64,000 nt of DNA from Paraburkholderia tuberum STM678 (GCF_902833905.1 NZ_CADFGP010000005.1:1-64000); one strand, 5' to 3'; counted from the first letter of the stretch, positions 36,283-45,897 are shown. The notes: a model not told the origin generated them from the letters alone. Program-made: numbers and translations.

Positions 36283-36522
36283 TTAAAACCGCGCGCTCAT
36301 CGCAGGTACCTGTTCATCGGGCGGGAACACATCCCACGAACCGGTGCCGTTCCGGAAAAAAACGATCGTCAGGCGTCTTGAAGAAATCGCGCCTTCGAGC
36401 CGGACATAACGCGCCCGCGTGATCGCCATGCGGCCGGTGCGCACGACATGCGCGGGTGTCGCGCGGGTTGGCGCAAGCCATTTCTCGACCAGTGCCCGCA
36501 ACGGAATGACAGTGTCGTTCAT
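36283..36522 (-). CDS. Small protein of unknown function
   Basis: 79 residues beginning MNDTVIPLRALVEKWLAP, with a strong GAGGAGT ribosome site before the start. A beta-rich middle (RRLTIVFFRNGTGSWDVFPP) is preceded by a basic helix. The gene lies within the low-oxygen island upstream of HPF-like copy 1. No family recognised. Confidence 0.5.
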   Translation of the reverse strand: MNDTVIPLRALVEKWLAPTRATPAHVVRTGRMAITRARYVRLEGAISSRRLTIVFFRNGTGSWDVFPPDEQVPAMSARF

Positions 36523-36739
36523 TGCCTACTCCTCAGTCTCGCCGAGCTTGACGCCGTGCAATGCGGCGTGCCTTCGAATCTATTATTGGCAACGGACCGC
36601 GTTATCTAAATCAGCGACGGCGGAAACGCGGGTAGTCCGTGGAGACCGATCGTAGGAATCGGCTGACCCTCGATGAACGATCGGACGACAGCGTCACCTT
36701 GGCGCGGACTGATATGCTCGCGTGCACCGGCGGCCTGCG

Positions 36740-37192
36740 TCATCTCGCCGAGCGCATCCATGCGCGAAACTCGCCTTCGACCGCGACGATCGCATCCGCG
36801 CAGGTCGAATACAGCAGGCTCGCTTTGCCGTCGGTGTCGTACATACCGCGGCACATCGCTTTCAGCTGGATCTGCGTGTTACCTTCGTCGGTGTGCTCCT
36901 TCAGCGCCGCGAGATACACGAAGCCGAACGAATGCGGTCGCGCGGTTTCGATCTGTGTGTCGTCAGCGCGAACGATCCGGCTCGCCGAATGGGTGGCGAC
37001 GAACGCGCGTGCGCGCGCCCACGCCGCCTCGCAATCGTCCTGGGCTTCGCAATGCACGGCGGCCTGCTGGCGCGCCTCGAACAGCGCGACCTCCTCGCGA
37101 CGGAAGGCCGCTTCGCGCGCCGCGCTCGCGCAGCCGGCGATCAGCACCGGACCGAGCATCGACACACAGAGCCAGCACGCGGCGCGCTTCAT
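36740..37192 (-). CDS. Lipoprotein of unknown function
   Basis: 150 residues with a clear lipobox (VLIAGC, Cys 21). The mature part has a helical segment rich in Ala/Glu and four Cys residues. The pattern AWARARAFVATHSASRIVRADD followed by a beta-strand resembles a family of small Burkholderia lipoproteins. The start overlaps the stop of the atpG remnant (ATGA at 37189-37192), so translation may now depend on that remnant. Confidence 0.6.
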   Translation of the reverse strand: MKRAACWLCVSMLGPVLIAGCASAAREAAFRREEVALFEARQQAAVHCEAQDDCEAAWARARAFVATHSASRIVRADDTQIETARPHSFGFVYLAALKEHTDEGNTQIQLKAMCRGMYDTDGKASLLYSTCADAIVAVEGEFRAWMRSAR

Positions 37193-37458
37193 GACTGCCC
37201 CCGTGCCGACGTAGCCGGCGGCACGCAGGCGCCCGTCGCGGCCAGTTCGGCGATTTCGGCGATTTCGGCGGTGATCTCGTCCTGCCGGACGATCCGGTAG
37301 TCGCGCGTGAGTTCCTGCAGCCGGTCCTTCACATGACGGCTCGCCGCCAGCATCGCCCCGACGCGCGCGGCGGCGATGCCGCGCATCGCGCCGATCACCG
37401 TGTCGAGCTGTCTCGCCGAGGCAATGCGGCTCTCGATCTCACTGAGTTTGCTGCTCAT
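37189..37458 (-). pseudogene. N-terminal remnant of an F-type ATPase gamma subunit
   Basis: 89 codons: LSEIESRIASARQLDTVIGAMRGIAAARVGAML is the N-terminal helix of F1 gamma, closest in style to the alternative (N-ATPase) gamma subunits. A full gamma has about 280-290 residues, and the rest, including the C-terminal helix, is absent. No other ATPase gene is nearby. It is probably the last trace of an alternative ATPase operon deleted from the island. It remains an intact frame coupled to the lipoprotein gene. Confidence 0.65.
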
Positions 37459-37562
37459 CGCGGCTCCAATCTGCTTGCGTCGCGTCCGCCCACGGCGCCC
37501 GCGTCGCGCACTCCACGATCGGTTCTGGAATCCCCACGATAGCGGTACGCCGCGGATGAAAT

Positions 37563-37576
37563 CTGATCCTGATCAA
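37563..37576. promoter_or_regulatory. FNR-like box CTGAT-CCTG-ATCAA
   Basis: One mismatch from the FNR consensus. It lies about 105 bases upstream of the atpG remnant (minus) and about 160 bases upstream of the LemA-like gene (plus). Confidence 0.4.
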
Positions 37577-37733
37577 ACCTCGCAAGCGACACCGGCCGGG
37601 GACACGCGCCGAGACCCGCGTCGCGATGCCGAACCGCGCTTTATTGACGACGATCAAGCCGAACCTGCGCGACGCGCTTACGCTGGCGATGCACACGGCC
37701 ACGGCCACGTGATCACCCCGCAGCGAGGACGAC

Positions 37734-38345
37734 ATGAGAGTGGCTCTGATCGTTTCGATTCTGTTTGCGCTGCTTTGCATGTCCGGATGCGGGACCGATC
37801 CGGCGCCGGCTGCCGATCACGAACTCGCCGCGGCGTTCGCCGACGTGCTGGACCTGTACGACGCACGCCTCGACCTGACAGCGCAGGCGCTCACGCTCGC
37901 GCGCGGGTATCTGCCGCCCGATGCGCCGGTGCTCGCGAAAGTGGCAAGGTCACGCGCGGCCGTCGCGGATCTGCAGGCGTCGCCCGCGCTGCTCGATTCG
38001 CCGGCTTCTTTTGAACACTTCGATGTCGCGCAACGCGATCTGACCGACGCGATTTCGCAACTGCTGATCGCCTGCGAGGGTGTCCACCGTCTGAGCGCGA
38101 GCCCGCCGTTTCACGCGCTGCAGTCGCGGCTCGCCTCGTCGGCCGGCCGGATCGCCTTCGCGCGCGAGCGCTACGACGAAGCGGCACGGCGCTACGACGC
38201 GGCGCGTCACGGCTTGCCTTTGCACCTTGCGGATGTCATGCATCCGCAGCGCGACAAGCCGACTTTCACGGTGCCGGACCCAACGCCTGTCCACCGTCAT
38301 CCACGCACCGACTTCGGCGCGTTGCGCGGCTCGCTGCGGGTTTAG
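37734..38345 (+). CDS. LemA-family lipoprotein
   Basis: 203 residues. A signal peptide ends MSGC (lipobox Cys 19). The mature part is four long helices with LYDARLDLTAQALTLARGYL and SSAGRIAFARERYDEAARRYD, the second being the LemA R-x-Y-N-x3-x-Y-N-like helix in which Asn is partly replaced. LemA proteins are membrane-anchored helical bundles of unclear function. It lies inside the low-oxygen island. GAGGACGAC precedes the start. Confidence 0.65.
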   Translation: MRVALIVSILFALLCMSGCGTDPAPAADHELAAAFADVLDLYDARLDLTAQALTLARGYLPPDAPVLAKVARSRAAVADLQASPALLDSPASFEHFDVAQRDLTDAISQLLIACEGVHRLSASPPFHALQSRLASSAGRIAFARERYDEAARRYDAARHGLPLHLADVMHPQRDKPTFTVPDPTPVHRHPRTDFGALRGSLRV

Positions 38346-38423
38346 CGCGCTTGATCTGCGTCATCAGCCGCGCTTACGCGGCCCCTGGACTCGATCTCAG
38401 CACGGGCAGCCGCCCGTCTCTCC

Positions 38424-38618
38424 ATGTTCAACCACGGAGCACCGGCGACGAGCTACAAAAGCATTCTCGTTCATCTCGATACGAGCGCGCGTGGCGCAGT
38501 TCTGATCGGCAGCGGACTGGCATCGGTTGCCCTGACTCAGCGTTTCGTCGACAAGCACAGTCTGGTACTCGGTCAGAAATGTGCTCGGTACTCAACGGCG
38601 CGCGATCGAATCGCCTAA
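38424..38618 (+). pseudogene. Universal stress protein remnant
   Basis: The first 20 residues contain TSYKSILVHLDTSARGA, nearly identical to the start of the intact USP at 53494 ([15 protein letters not shown]). Similarity ends abruptly after about 25 codons and the frame stops at 38618. This is a truncated USP whose ATP-binding region has been deleted. Confidence 0.6.
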
Positions 38619-38936
38619 CTTTTCGTCGTGCTCAGCGGCGTCAGATAGAAAGTACTCTCTTCTCGCCTCTCGATAACACGCGGGACGTAGGCGTCGTACC
38701 CAGCGTGACCTATCGATTCCATATTCCAGTTGCACGTCTCAGCATCTACCGCGTGGATCTTCGGCAGCGGGACTGGTGTTTCCACCCGGTCTTCACCTGC
38801 TGGTTTGTCCTGATGGATCTTTCTTTGCCATTTGCTGCTCCGGGGAAAGTTTGGAAGGCCGCGATGGCAGACACGATGCCGACAGCGGGTTGTGGTGATC
38901 AATACTCTTACTACCGCTTATCCGACATGCAAGGAT
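38619..38936. other. Intergenic stretch, no supported gene
   Basis: About 320 bases of lower GC between the USP remnant and sorB. A minus-strand frame (38615-38902) is open but has no motif. It probably contains deletion debris. Confidence 0.35.
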
Positions 38937-39278
38937 TCAAGGCTTCCCGTTAATCGCCGTCAGATATCGTGCGATCTGATCAACCTCATCGACAGCCAGC
39001 GGCGCACCGTAGACCGCACGCATCTTGGCCACTTCCGCTTTCCACTCCTGAAACGACAATGGCGGTTGCCGGGTGACCATTCCGGCTGAATGGCAAATCA
39101 CGCATTGCGCGTTCGCGAGGTTCGAACCAACGCCGGGCGGGAAAGTCAGGCTGCCATTGGGCAGCGTGACGTCGACGGTCCGGATTACGGCAGCGCCTCC
39201 AGGCTTGTCCGGCCCAGCCATGGCAGACGCGCTCACACAACTCGCCCATACCAGCAGCACTGCAGCAGACGCTTTCAT
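38937..39278 (-). CDS. sorB: Cytochrome c subunit of sulfite dehydrogenase
   Basis: 113 residues from ATG 39278 (GAGGAGGCGAAC upstream). A signal peptide ends AMA, followed by one haem-binding motif CVICH and a late helix VDEVDQIARYLTAINGK. This matches the monohaem cytochrome c that accepts electrons from SorA in the periplasm. It starts 10 bases after the sorA stop. Confidence 0.8.
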   Translation of the reverse strand: MKASAAVLLVWASCVSASAMAGPDKPGGAAVIRTVDVTLPNGSLTFPPGVGSNLANAQCVICHSAGMVTRQPPLSFQEWKAEVAKMRAVYGAPLAVDEVDQIARYLTAINGKP

Positions 39279-39288
39279 GTTCGCCTCC

Positions 39289-40521
39289 TCACGCGACGAC
39301 CACAGTTGCCGATTCGACGACATTGCGCATATAGCCGCCGCTGTTCCAGTTCGGTGTGTCCGGCTGCTCAACGCCGTTCTCGTTGACCGCCTTCACCTTC
39401 AACACAAACTCGCCGGCGTAATGGGGTGTGAACTGCGCATCCCAGCGGCGGAAGCTGTATTTTCCATAGCTTTTTTCAAGGCGCGCCGGCATCCATGAAC
39501 CGCCCCCGTCGGAGGAAAACATAACCCGCTGCACACCCGCGTCGCCACCGAATGCGATTCCCCTGACCGTCTGCGTCCGCATCACGGGGAGCACGGAACC
39601 GTCGCCGAGGTTCGTGAAGAACGATCTTGGCACCATCCGGTTGATGGGCACCGTCTTGACGCCAGTCTGTCCGGGTTCGACATTCGCGTGAGGTGTGTCA
39701 GGAATCTGGTACGCCTTGGCCATCCAGAAATTCTCGTCCGGCCGGTCGATGACCTCGATGTCGTTCAGCATCTTCATCCAGTATGTCGAATACCAACCGG
39801 GTACCACGAGCCGCAACGGGAACCCGTTCAGAAACGGCAACGCCTGGCCGTTCATCCCGAACGCCACGATCACTTCGCCGTCGCGGGCATGGTCGACAGT
39901 GAGCGTTTTGATGAAGTCGGGCGTGGCCGCGATCACCCCTGTGTCGAGCCCATTGAAACGAACCTGAACGGCGCCCGCCTTAACCCCTGCCCGATCCAGA
40001 ATATCCTTGAGCCGCACGCCGGTCCACACGGCGTTGCCCATCGCGCCGTTGCCCCACTCTCCGCCGGCCACACGCGGTTTGAAGAAACCACGAGAGTTGC
40101 CTGCGCACTGATTCACGGCAGCCACTTCGACGTGAGCAAAGCCATTCATGATTTCGCTGACGCTCAGGCTAAGTTCGCGGCCGACCAGTCCCCGCACCAC
40201 CAGTCGGAAGGCGCCGCCGTCGACCCGGGTCGGAATGCCGGCCAGATGCCAACGCACGAAAAACCGGTCATTTGGGGTGAACACGCCTGCGTCGAATACG
40301 GAAAACGGTGTTTCGAGCAAAGGCGGGCGGCTTCGCAAGAGGAGCATCTCACCCTTATGCGGAAACCCACTCGTCAACTCTCGCAGACCGTTCGCGAACG
40401 GCAGCGTCACTGCATTGGCAGCCCACGAGCGGCGTACCCAACCGCCACCCATGCCTATCAGGCCGCCTGCCGCCAAGGCATGAACGAACTGTCGGCGTTT
40501 CGTCCCGTATTCGTCTCTCAT
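39289..40521 (-). CDS. sorA: Periplasmic sulfite dehydrogenase, molybdopterin subunit
   Basis: 410 residues. The N-terminus TKRRQFVHALAAGGLIGMGGG is a twin-arginine signal, so the protein is folded with cofactor before export. The sulfite-oxidase-fold domain has the molybdenum-binding Cys in AAVNQCAGNSRG and FPLRLVVPGWYSTYWMKMLN around the pterin. A C-terminal dimerisation (Mo-co_dimer) domain follows. It oxidises sulfite to sulfate and passes electrons to SorB. sorA-sorB form an operon. Confidence 0.88.
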   Translation of the reverse strand: MRDEYGTKRRQFVHALAAGGLIGMGGGWVRRSWAANAVTLPFANGLRELTSGFPHKGEMLLLRSRPPLLETPFSVFDAGVFTPNDRFFVRWHLAGIPTRVDGGAFRLVVRGLVGRELSLSVSEIMNGFAHVEVAAVNQCAGNSRGFFKPRVAGGEWGNGAMGNAVWTGVRLKDILDRAGVKAGAVQVRFNGLDTGVIAATPDFIKTLTVDHARDGEVIVAFGMNGQALPFLNGFPLRLVVPGWYSTYWMKMLNDIEVIDRPDENFWMAKAYQIPDTPHANVEPGQTGVKTVPINRMVPRSFFTNLGDGSVLPVMRTQTVRGIAFGGDAGVQRVMFSSDGGGSWMPARLEKSYGKYSFRRWDAQFTPHYAGEFVLKVKAVNENGVEQPDTPNWNSGGYMRNVVESATVVVA

Positions 40522-40552
40522 TGTGGTCTCCTGTGCACGCCTATCGGCTTCT

Positions 40553-40779
40553 TTACGTCCCTATCGGGTCTGCGGAAATTAAGGAAACGCAGGTATGGTC
40601 GGATCCGTGTCCTCGACCTCCGCTGCGCTGCGCAAGCGTCGCTGCGGGCAAGTCTTCGAGCGGTACATCGGGGCGGGCCAGCACGTGGATATCCGCCATT
40701 CGACGCGCTTGAGAAGGAGTTCGTCGATGATCCCTTTTGCGCTCTCGACGTTGGGCAACAGGAAATAGATGCGCCTCAT
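40553..40779 (-). pseudogene. Frameshifted small DUF1269-like protein
   Basis: From ATG 40779 the frame reads MRRIYFLLPNVESAKGIIDE and LLLKRVEWR. The homology then passes to another frame as DIHVLARPDVPLEDLPAAT and LAQRS. The break is near 40690. After QRS the family's membrane region is missing and an unrelated tail stops at 40553. Homologues are small membrane proteins common in beta-proteobacterial stress clusters. The gene is both frameshifted and truncated. Confidence 0.55.
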
Positions 40780-41274
40780 CTCGTGCCTCCTGTAGGGAAT
40801 ACCCGGAACCCCGGCCGGTCACCCATGACTGTGCGCCACCCCAACCCGCGCGATGTGCAAGGAAAATCTGTCATTCAATATAGTCTCAATTCCGACTGAC
40901 TTCCTTCGTCGCACCGATCAGACTGACCCGATCCGGCTGGCATCCTCGGAGAGTGTCATCGTGGACGACCAGCGCGCACTACAAAGCGTCGACGCGGTTC
41001 ACATCGGGAAGCCACGGGAGCATTCAACATCGCACGCTCTGCCGCCATGTCGCTCGTCTACAAGCCGCGCCGATAAATCTGAAGCGGTAATGGACCAGCC
41101 AGCGCAGCACACGGGCAGCGAACATTTCGGCCAGATTGATTTGCATCAAATGCGGCGGCGGACACGTCACTAAGCTTGGTGGTGATGCCCGTCAGATTGG
41201 CGGCCATACTGATCCTGGACAACATCGTCCGGGCGGCTCGTTAGGGTGTCCGCATATTTCAAATGGAGTTCGCC
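40780..41274. other. Intergenic region with one FNR box
   Basis: About 490 bases. Apart from the FNR-type palindrome at 41136-41149 I see no supported gene. A plus-strand frame at 40853-41173 lacks any motif. Confidence 0.4.
41136..41149. promoter_or_regulatory. FNR-type box TTGAT-TTGC-ATCAA
   Basis: Perfect FNR consensus palindrome, about 130 bases upstream of the start at 41275. Confidence 0.7.
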
Positions 41275-41787
41275 ATGTCCCACAATGCCGACGAAGTCGC
41301 CTACCTGCTAGACCGTGCGGCCTCGCTTGACGCCGCCGCGCGGGCATTGTCGGTTGCGCTGGAGGCGCCCTGCCATGAACCCCGCTTCACACTCAAAGGT
41401 ATCGTGTACGAGGCGTCAGGCAACAAGCCCGGCTTTACCGTCGCCCTCCACGGCGTCACCTTGCTGCCCGTATATGAACACGTGCTGGACCGATCTGGCG
41501 ACAGTCCCGATCTCTTTGCAAGGATTCAACTGTGCTTGCCAGGCGACGGCACGAAACCGGGTAAAGTTCTGATCAGCCTGCTCGTAGCGGACACCGGCGA
41601 CTACTCGGACGATGGCACATCCAGTTTGGCCTACAGCACCTACGACCCTACCGGCCGACCCAGCGACCTCTGTCGCTACAGACTCTCGCTTGCCATTGCC
41701 GAGGCAGTACAGGCCTCTTTGCCGGTGCTATCTCCCACCGACGCGTCAGCGCGGCCGGCGAAAGACGACGCACTGCGCGTAGCCTGA
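41275..41787 (+). CDS. Protein of unknown function in the low-oxygen island
   Basis: 170 residues from ATG 41275, chosen over ATG 41263 because GGAG sits six bases before it. It opens with a helix (VAYLLDRAASLDAAARALSV), then a beta-rich central part (FTLKGIVYEASGNKPGFTVA), and ends with an amphipathic helix. No signal peptide. An FNR box upstream suggests low-oxygen expression. Family not recognised. Confidence 0.55.
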   Translation: MSHNADEVAYLLDRAASLDAAARALSVALEAPCHEPRFTLKGIVYEASGNKPGFTVALHGVTLLPVYEHVLDRSGDSPDLFARIQLCLPGDGTKPGKVLISLLVADTGDYSDDGTSSLAYSTYDPTGRPSDLCRYRLSLAIAEAVQASLPVLSPTDASARPAKDDALRVA

Positions 41788-41820
41788 CGCAACGCGGCAG
41801 CACACATCGCGCACCAGCGT

Positions 41821-42141
41821 CTAACCAGCACGAAGACGATTGACACGCGCGCGCAGCGCATCGATTTCGTCGAGCAGATCGAGGGCGAGCGCGATGCCAG
41901 GAGGGTTGATTTGAAGATCGCGTGCGAGCCGCTGTGCGGTCCGTACGCGCCGAAACGCCGCACCACTGAAACGCCATTCCTGCGGTTGATCCCCCTTGGG
42001 TTCGAACACGCCTTCGGAGACCCAAAGCCTCAATTCCTCTTCCGATGCCCCGCTCGCCCGACTTAATTCGACGAGCGTAAACTCGACACTCTCGTCGACA
42101 ACCTGTCCTTGCAGGCAGGTCGTCGTCCTGGTCTCTTTCAC
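41821..42141 (-). CDS. cbpM: Chaperone modulator CbpM
   Basis: 106 residues from GTG 42141, which overlaps the cbpA stop codon (GTGA) with GGAGGATC upstream. [24 protein letters not shown] is a MerR-like helix-turn-helix. The second half ([29 protein letters not shown]) is typical CbpM. CbpM binds the J-domain of CbpA and inhibits its chaperone and DNA-binding activities. The overlap ensures matched synthesis. Confidence 0.85.
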   Translation of the reverse strand: MKETRTTTCLQGQVVDESVEFTLVELSRASGASEEELRLWVSEGVFEPKGDQPQEWRFSGAAFRRVRTAQRLARDLQINPPGIALALDLLDEIDALRARVNRLRAG

Positions 42142-43094
42142 GATGATCCTCCATAAAAGTGCGCGCGCGGATCGAAGTTGAAGGCCCGTTGCATCGATTC
42201 GTAAGCGGCCTCCGCCGTTTCGCTGTCCGCCGGCGGCAGAACGATGTTCAGTATCACGTAGAGATCGCCAGGCGGGTTGGCGGGGATCCCCTTGCCTCTG
42301 AGTCTCAGGCGTCGGCCGCCAGCGGAACCCGGCGGTATTGTCATCTCGACCATACCATCCGGCGTCGGCACCGCGATCTTCGCGCCCAGCGCGGCTTCCC
42401 ACGGCGCGACCGGCAATTCGAGCGATACGTCGCGGCCGTCGACGCGAAAGCGTGGATGTTCGCGAAACCCGATTTCCAGGTAGAGGTCGCCAGCGTCCGC
42501 GGGCGTGGCACCCGCGCCGCCCTGGCCGCCGAGCCGAAGATGCTGGCCCGCGCGTATCCCTTTCGGAATCGATATGTCGAGCGTGCGCGATTCCAGTGCG
42601 ACATGGCCTTGCGCATCGATCACCGGCACTTGCAGCGAAATCGAACGCTGCGCGCCGCGATACGCGTCTTCGAGATCGATCAGCACTTTCGCGTGATGAT
42701 CTTCGCCTCGCACGTTGAACGCCTTGGGCCCCGCACGCGCATGCGCGCCGCGCGCGCCGCCGAACATCGACTCGAAAAATTCATGGAAGTCGGTCTGCGC
42801 ACCCGGCTGACTGCCCGCGCCGCGGAATTCGAAGCCTTCGTCCCAGTTAGGCGGCGGCTGAAAATCCTGACCGTCGCGCCATTTGTCGCCCATGCGATCG
42901 TAGGCGGCGCGCTTCTCGGGGTCCTTGAGCACCTCGTAGGCCTCGCCCAACTCCTTGAAGCGGTCTTCCGCATCGTCATGCTTGCTGACGTCAGGATGAT
43001 ATTTGCGCGCGAGCTTACGATACGAACGCTTGACGTCTTCCGGAGAAGCGCTGCGTTCGAGACCCAGGATCTCGTAATAGTCCCTGTATTTCAT
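42138..43094 (-). CDS. cbpA: Curved-DNA-binding DnaJ-type chaperone
   Basis: 318 residues from ATG 43094. The J-domain at the start has [16 protein letters not shown] and the HPD motif in [15 protein letters not shown] Gly/Phe-rich linker and two beta-barrel client domains follow, without a zinc-finger region, so it is a class B/CbpA co-chaperone. It delivers clients to DnaK and binds DNA under stationary or starved conditions. Co-transcribed with cbpM within the stress island. Confidence 0.9.
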   Translation of the reverse strand: MKYRDYYEILGLERSASPEDVKRSYRKLARKYHPDVSKHDDAEDRFKELGEAYEVLKDPEKRAAYDRMGDKWRDGQDFQPPPNWDEGFEFRGAGSQPGAQTDFHEFFESMFGGARGAHARAGPKAFNVRGEDHHAKVLIDLEDAYRGAQRSISLQVPVIDAQGHVALESRTLDISIPKGIRAGQHLRLGGQGGAGATPADAGDLYLEIGFREHPRFRVDGRDVSLELPVAPWEAALGAKIAVPTPDGMVEMTIPPGSAGGRRLRLRGKGIPANPPGDLYVILNIVLPPADSETAEAAYESMQRAFNFDPRAHFYGGSS

Positions 43095-43227
43095 TTTGGA
43101 GGCTGACCGATGAGGAACGGGGGCGGCAATATGGGTCCAACGCGCCAGTGGCGGCGCCCGGTTCACTTTATACCAATCCGGACAGCCCGGCAGAGCCGCG
43201 GCAGTTCTCTCGCCGACGGCCGGCCGT

Positions 43228-43923
43228 TCAAATACCCGGCATGACCGGATACGGCTCCGTATGGTCGTCGACGCCCTTCACGCCGGGGATGCTCTCGGCT
43301 GCCACGCGAACCGCCTGAACGGACTCCGCCGAGTGGAAGACGCCCCAGAGATGGATCACGCCGTCGCTCACGACGATGTTGCGTCCTGCGAATGCCCACT
43401 TGTGGCCGGCCAACTCGCCCATCAACATCGCACGAATCTCCCGGTCCGTGACGTCGGCGCCGGCGTCGCGCGCAGGCTCCTCCGGGAGACTGGCCAATGC
43501 CTGAATCAGATTGGCTCGGCTGATAATGCCGCTCATCTTGCCGGCCCTGGTCACGGGCACACGTTTGATATGCTGCGTTTCGAGAAGTGTGGCGACGTCG
43601 CTGATCGGCGTGTCTTCGTCCACGGAGACGACCTCGCGCGACATCACGTCTTCGACTTTCAGTCCATGCGACTTCACATAGTTGCGAGCGTCGTCGCTCG
43701 CGGAGAACAGGTCGAGCCATGACGAACGCACGGGTTTATCGGTGTCGAGCTCGACGCGTCGAAGCAGATCGCCTTCGCTGATCATGCCGACGATAGCGTC
43801 GGCCGCATCGACTACCGGCGCGCCACTGATTCTCTTTTCCACGAACATCCTCGCGACTTCGCGCACCGTCATGTCGGGCCTGACGGATACCACGTTACGG
43901 GTCATTATGTCGAAAGCACGCAT
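43228..43923 (-). CDS. CBS-CBS-BON domain protein
   Basis: 231 residues. Two CBS domains ([20 protein letters not shown] and [19 protein letters not shown]) form a Bateman module that binds adenine nucleotides. A C-terminal BON domain ([18 protein letters not shown], then [17 protein letters not shown]) may bind phospholipid or protein partners. No membrane helix, so cytoplasmic. It resembles hypoxic-response CBS proteins found in dormancy regulons. Part of a minus-strand stress run. Confidence 0.85.
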   Translation of the reverse strand: MRAFDIMTRNVVSVRPDMTVREVARMFVEKRISGAPVVDAADAIVGMISEGDLLRRVELDTDKPVRSSWLDLFSASDDARNYVKSHGLKVEDVMSREVVSVDEDTPISDVATLLETQHIKRVPVTRAGKMSGIISRANLIQALASLPEEPARDAGADVTDREIRAMLMGELAGHKWAFAGRNIVVSDGVIHLWGVFHSAESVQAVRVAAESIPGVKGVDDHTEPYPVMPGI

Positions 43924-43937
43924 GGCAAGTCTCCTGA

Positions 43938-44216
43938 CTATTGCGTTGAGTGTGGTTTGAGTTGAGCTTGGTCTGCCGCCTGAAGCGACAACGTCTTTGA
44001 CATCTTCAGTTGCATCCACACCATCCCCTCGCGCAGCCCGGCGAGCACGGCTTCGCGTTCGCTCGGAAGTACGCTGCTGTGCGTGAACTCGTGGGTGAAG
44101 ACGCCTTCCGGTGTCGTGTGACTGAGCTGTATCGAGCAGTTGAAACCGCCGGCCGTCGGATGCGTCACGACCGATACCGACCAATGGCCGTCGCCAACTT
44201 TTCCGGAAAGCGTCAT
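43938..44216 (-). CDS. Small conserved-looking protein, unknown
   Basis: 92 residues from ATG 44216, with GGAGC upstream. It has a beta-strand pattern (GHWSVSVVTHPTAGGFNCSI) followed by a helix (SEREAVLAGLREGMVWMQLK). It lies 14 bases before the CBS-BON gene on the same strand. No family recognised. Confidence 0.55.
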   Translation of the reverse strand: MTLSGKVGDGHWSVSVVTHPTAGGFNCSIQLSHTTPEGVFTHEFTHSSVLPSEREAVLAGLREGMVWMQLKMSKTLSLQAADQAQLKPHSTQ

Positions 44217-44291
44217 GAGTCGCTCCTGATGTTTCACGCAGATGAAGTGACGCGGGCGCACGCAAATGCGCGCCGGCCGCCACGCCGCAAG

Positions 44292-44942
44292 CTAGCCCAC
44301 GGTCAGATTGTCGATGACCGCATGCACGCCCGGCGCCGACCACGCGGCCCCGCGCACAGCCGAGCGCTCCGCCGCCGAATCGAGCTTGCCCGTCAACGTC
44401 ACGGTGCCTTCGTGTGCCTTGATCGCGATATGCTTCGCTTCACGGTTCGTGTGACGCTGCAGGGCCTGGCTGATTTGCTCGCCGATATCCTGCGCGGCCG
44501 CGTCGCTAACAATACGGATCACGTTCGATACGCCCGTCACGCCACGCATATGCGAAATGGTGCGGGTCGCGACATGACTCTGATAGGCATTGTCGACTTC
44601 GCCGCTTAGTGTCACCCAGCCCTTTTCGACCTGCACCTTGACCGACTCTTCGCTCAGCCCGACGGTCCAGCGCAGGATCGTGCGAACGGCTTTGGCGATG
44701 TCTTCGTCGGTGCGCACATCCGTATGCAGCAGGCGAACATCCATTTCCACGACCACGGCCTTCACGCCCGCGACACGTTGCGCCGCCTTTTCCGCCGCGA
44801 CTTTTTCCGCGTAGCTGACCGGGTGGCCGGACAGCGTGACGACGCGGTCGCATACTTCGACGCCGATGTCCGTGACGCTGACGGCCGGATCCCAAGCCAG
44901 CTCTTCTTCGACCTGCTGCTGTAATTCCATGTCTGACTTCAT
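44292..44942 (-). CDS. Triple BON-domain protein (OsmY-like)
   Basis: 216 residues from ATG 44942 (AAGGAGCA upstream). Three BON domains occur in a row: around VTDIGVEVCDRVVTLSGHPV, VQVEKGWVTLSGEVDNAY and IKAHEGTVTLTGKLDSAA. No signal peptide is present, unlike OsmY, so it probably acts in the cytoplasm or on the inner membrane face. BON proteins are common in osmotic and hypoxic stress regulons. Confidence 0.85.
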   Translation of the reverse strand: MKSDMELQQQVEEELAWDPAVSVTDIGVEVCDRVVTLSGHPVSYAEKVAAEKAAQRVAGVKAVVVEMDVRLLHTDVRTDEDIAKAVRTILRWTVGLSEESVKVQVEKGWVTLSGEVDNAYQSHVATRTISHMRGVTGVSNVIRIVSDAAAQDIGEQISQALQRHTNREAKHIAIKAHEGTVTLTGKLDSAAERSAVRGAAWSAPGVHAVIDNLTVG

Positions 44943-45016
44943 TGCCTGCTCCTTGTTGGCATGCAAGGGTTGCCGCTGCGCCGGGACGTACAGCGGTGCG
45001 CCCGGCGCCGCGCCAA

Positions 45017-45448
45017 TCAGTTGATCGGCAGGCGTTTGCGCGCGGAGGCCGCTTTCTTGGGCAGCGTCAGCGACAGCACGCCGTCCTTGTACTGCGCCGT
45101 TGCAGTGGCTTCATCGATCTCGCTCTGCAGCGAGAACGAACGGCTGATGGCGCCCGAATAGCGTTCGCGACGAACCACGCGTTCGCCCTCCTTCAGCTCC
45201 TGCTTACGCTCGACCTTGGCGCTGATCGATACGAGATTGCTGTCGATCTTCACGTCGATATCGTCTTTCTCGACGCCGGGCAGTTCGGCTTTCACGGTGT
45301 ACTGGGTATCGCTCTCCGTCACATCGATCTTGATATCTGCAAGCGGCGCCTCCCCGCCCGCGCCACCGCGCAGTGGGCGGAACAGGCCCTGAAAGAGATC
45401 CGACATGGGTTCGATTGCAAACGGGTCAAAACGGGTCAAGTTGCTCAT
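45017..45448 (-). CDS. Small heat-shock protein, Hsp20 family
   Basis: 143 residues from ATG 45448 (AAGGAGTAA upstream). A short N-terminal arm with FDPF and SDLFQGLF leads into the alpha-crystallin domain (DIKIDVTESDTQYTVKAELP, then GVLSLTLPKK near the end), with the C-terminal I-x-I-like anchor RLPIN. An ATP-independent holdase for unfolding proteins. Upstream of the BON gene in the same direction, about 75 bases apart. Confidence 0.92.
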   Translation of the reverse strand: MSNLTRFDPFAIEPMSDLFQGLFRPLRGGAGGEAPLADIKIDVTESDTQYTVKAELPGVEKDDIDVKIDSNLVSISAKVERKQELKEGERVVRRERYSGAISRSFSLQSEIDEATATAQYKDGVLSLTLPKKAASARKRLPIN

Positions 45449-45536
45449 CGTGTTACTCCTTGGATCATCCATTACGGTCATGGATAGGGGGCTGGGTTAA
45501 TGGCGCGGGTGCGCATGCGTCCGCGCAACGCGCCGG

Positions 45537-45830
45537 TCAGGACACTTCATTAATCACTTTCAGCGCATGCGTGTCCGCGGCACGGCTGAAGGTATCGTAG
45601 GCACCGGCCACGTCTTCGAGCTTGAAGCGGTGCGTAATCGGCCGCGCGGGATCGATGCGGCCCGCTCGGACCGTCTTTAGCAGCATCGGCTCGTCTCGGC
45701 GTGCGCAATGCGCACGTACTCGGCCTGGGTGCCATCAATCTTGTTGCCCAGAACCCAGCCGCCCGTATGTGCTAACTCCGTTGAGGGAAACTGGCCCGCC
45801 ATACGACCGACTTTAGGCCGTCCCGCGCCA
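45537..45830 (-). pseudogene. Zinc-dependent alcohol dehydrogenase remnant
   Basis: On the minus strand one frame reads GGWVLGNKIDGTQAEYVRIA (from the catalytic domain of zinc ADH) and stops. The C-terminus appears next in another frame (MLLKTVRAGRIDPARPITHR, then LEDVAGAYDTFSRAADTHAL). The Rossmann domain between them is missing. The remains start right next to an FNR box at 45837. Confidence 0.65.
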
Positions 45831-45836
45831 CATGGA

Positions 45837-45850
45837 TTGACATGTATCAA
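45837..45850. promoter_or_regulatory. FNR-type box TTGAC-ATGT-ATCAA
   Basis: Full match to TTGAY-N4-RTCAA directly upstream of the alcohol dehydrogenase remnant on the minus strand. Confidence 0.6.
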
Positions 45851-45897
45851 GCGATAGTCGTCGGTCGCCGCCCGCTCGAAACGTTCTCCGCGCCGCT

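Noticed and set aside
38615..38902. Possible minus-strand gene before sorB
   Set aside because: No ribosome site or motif; likely debris.
40853..41173. Possible plus-strand gene of 106 codons
   Set aside because: No domain or good ribosome site, and it covers an FNR box.
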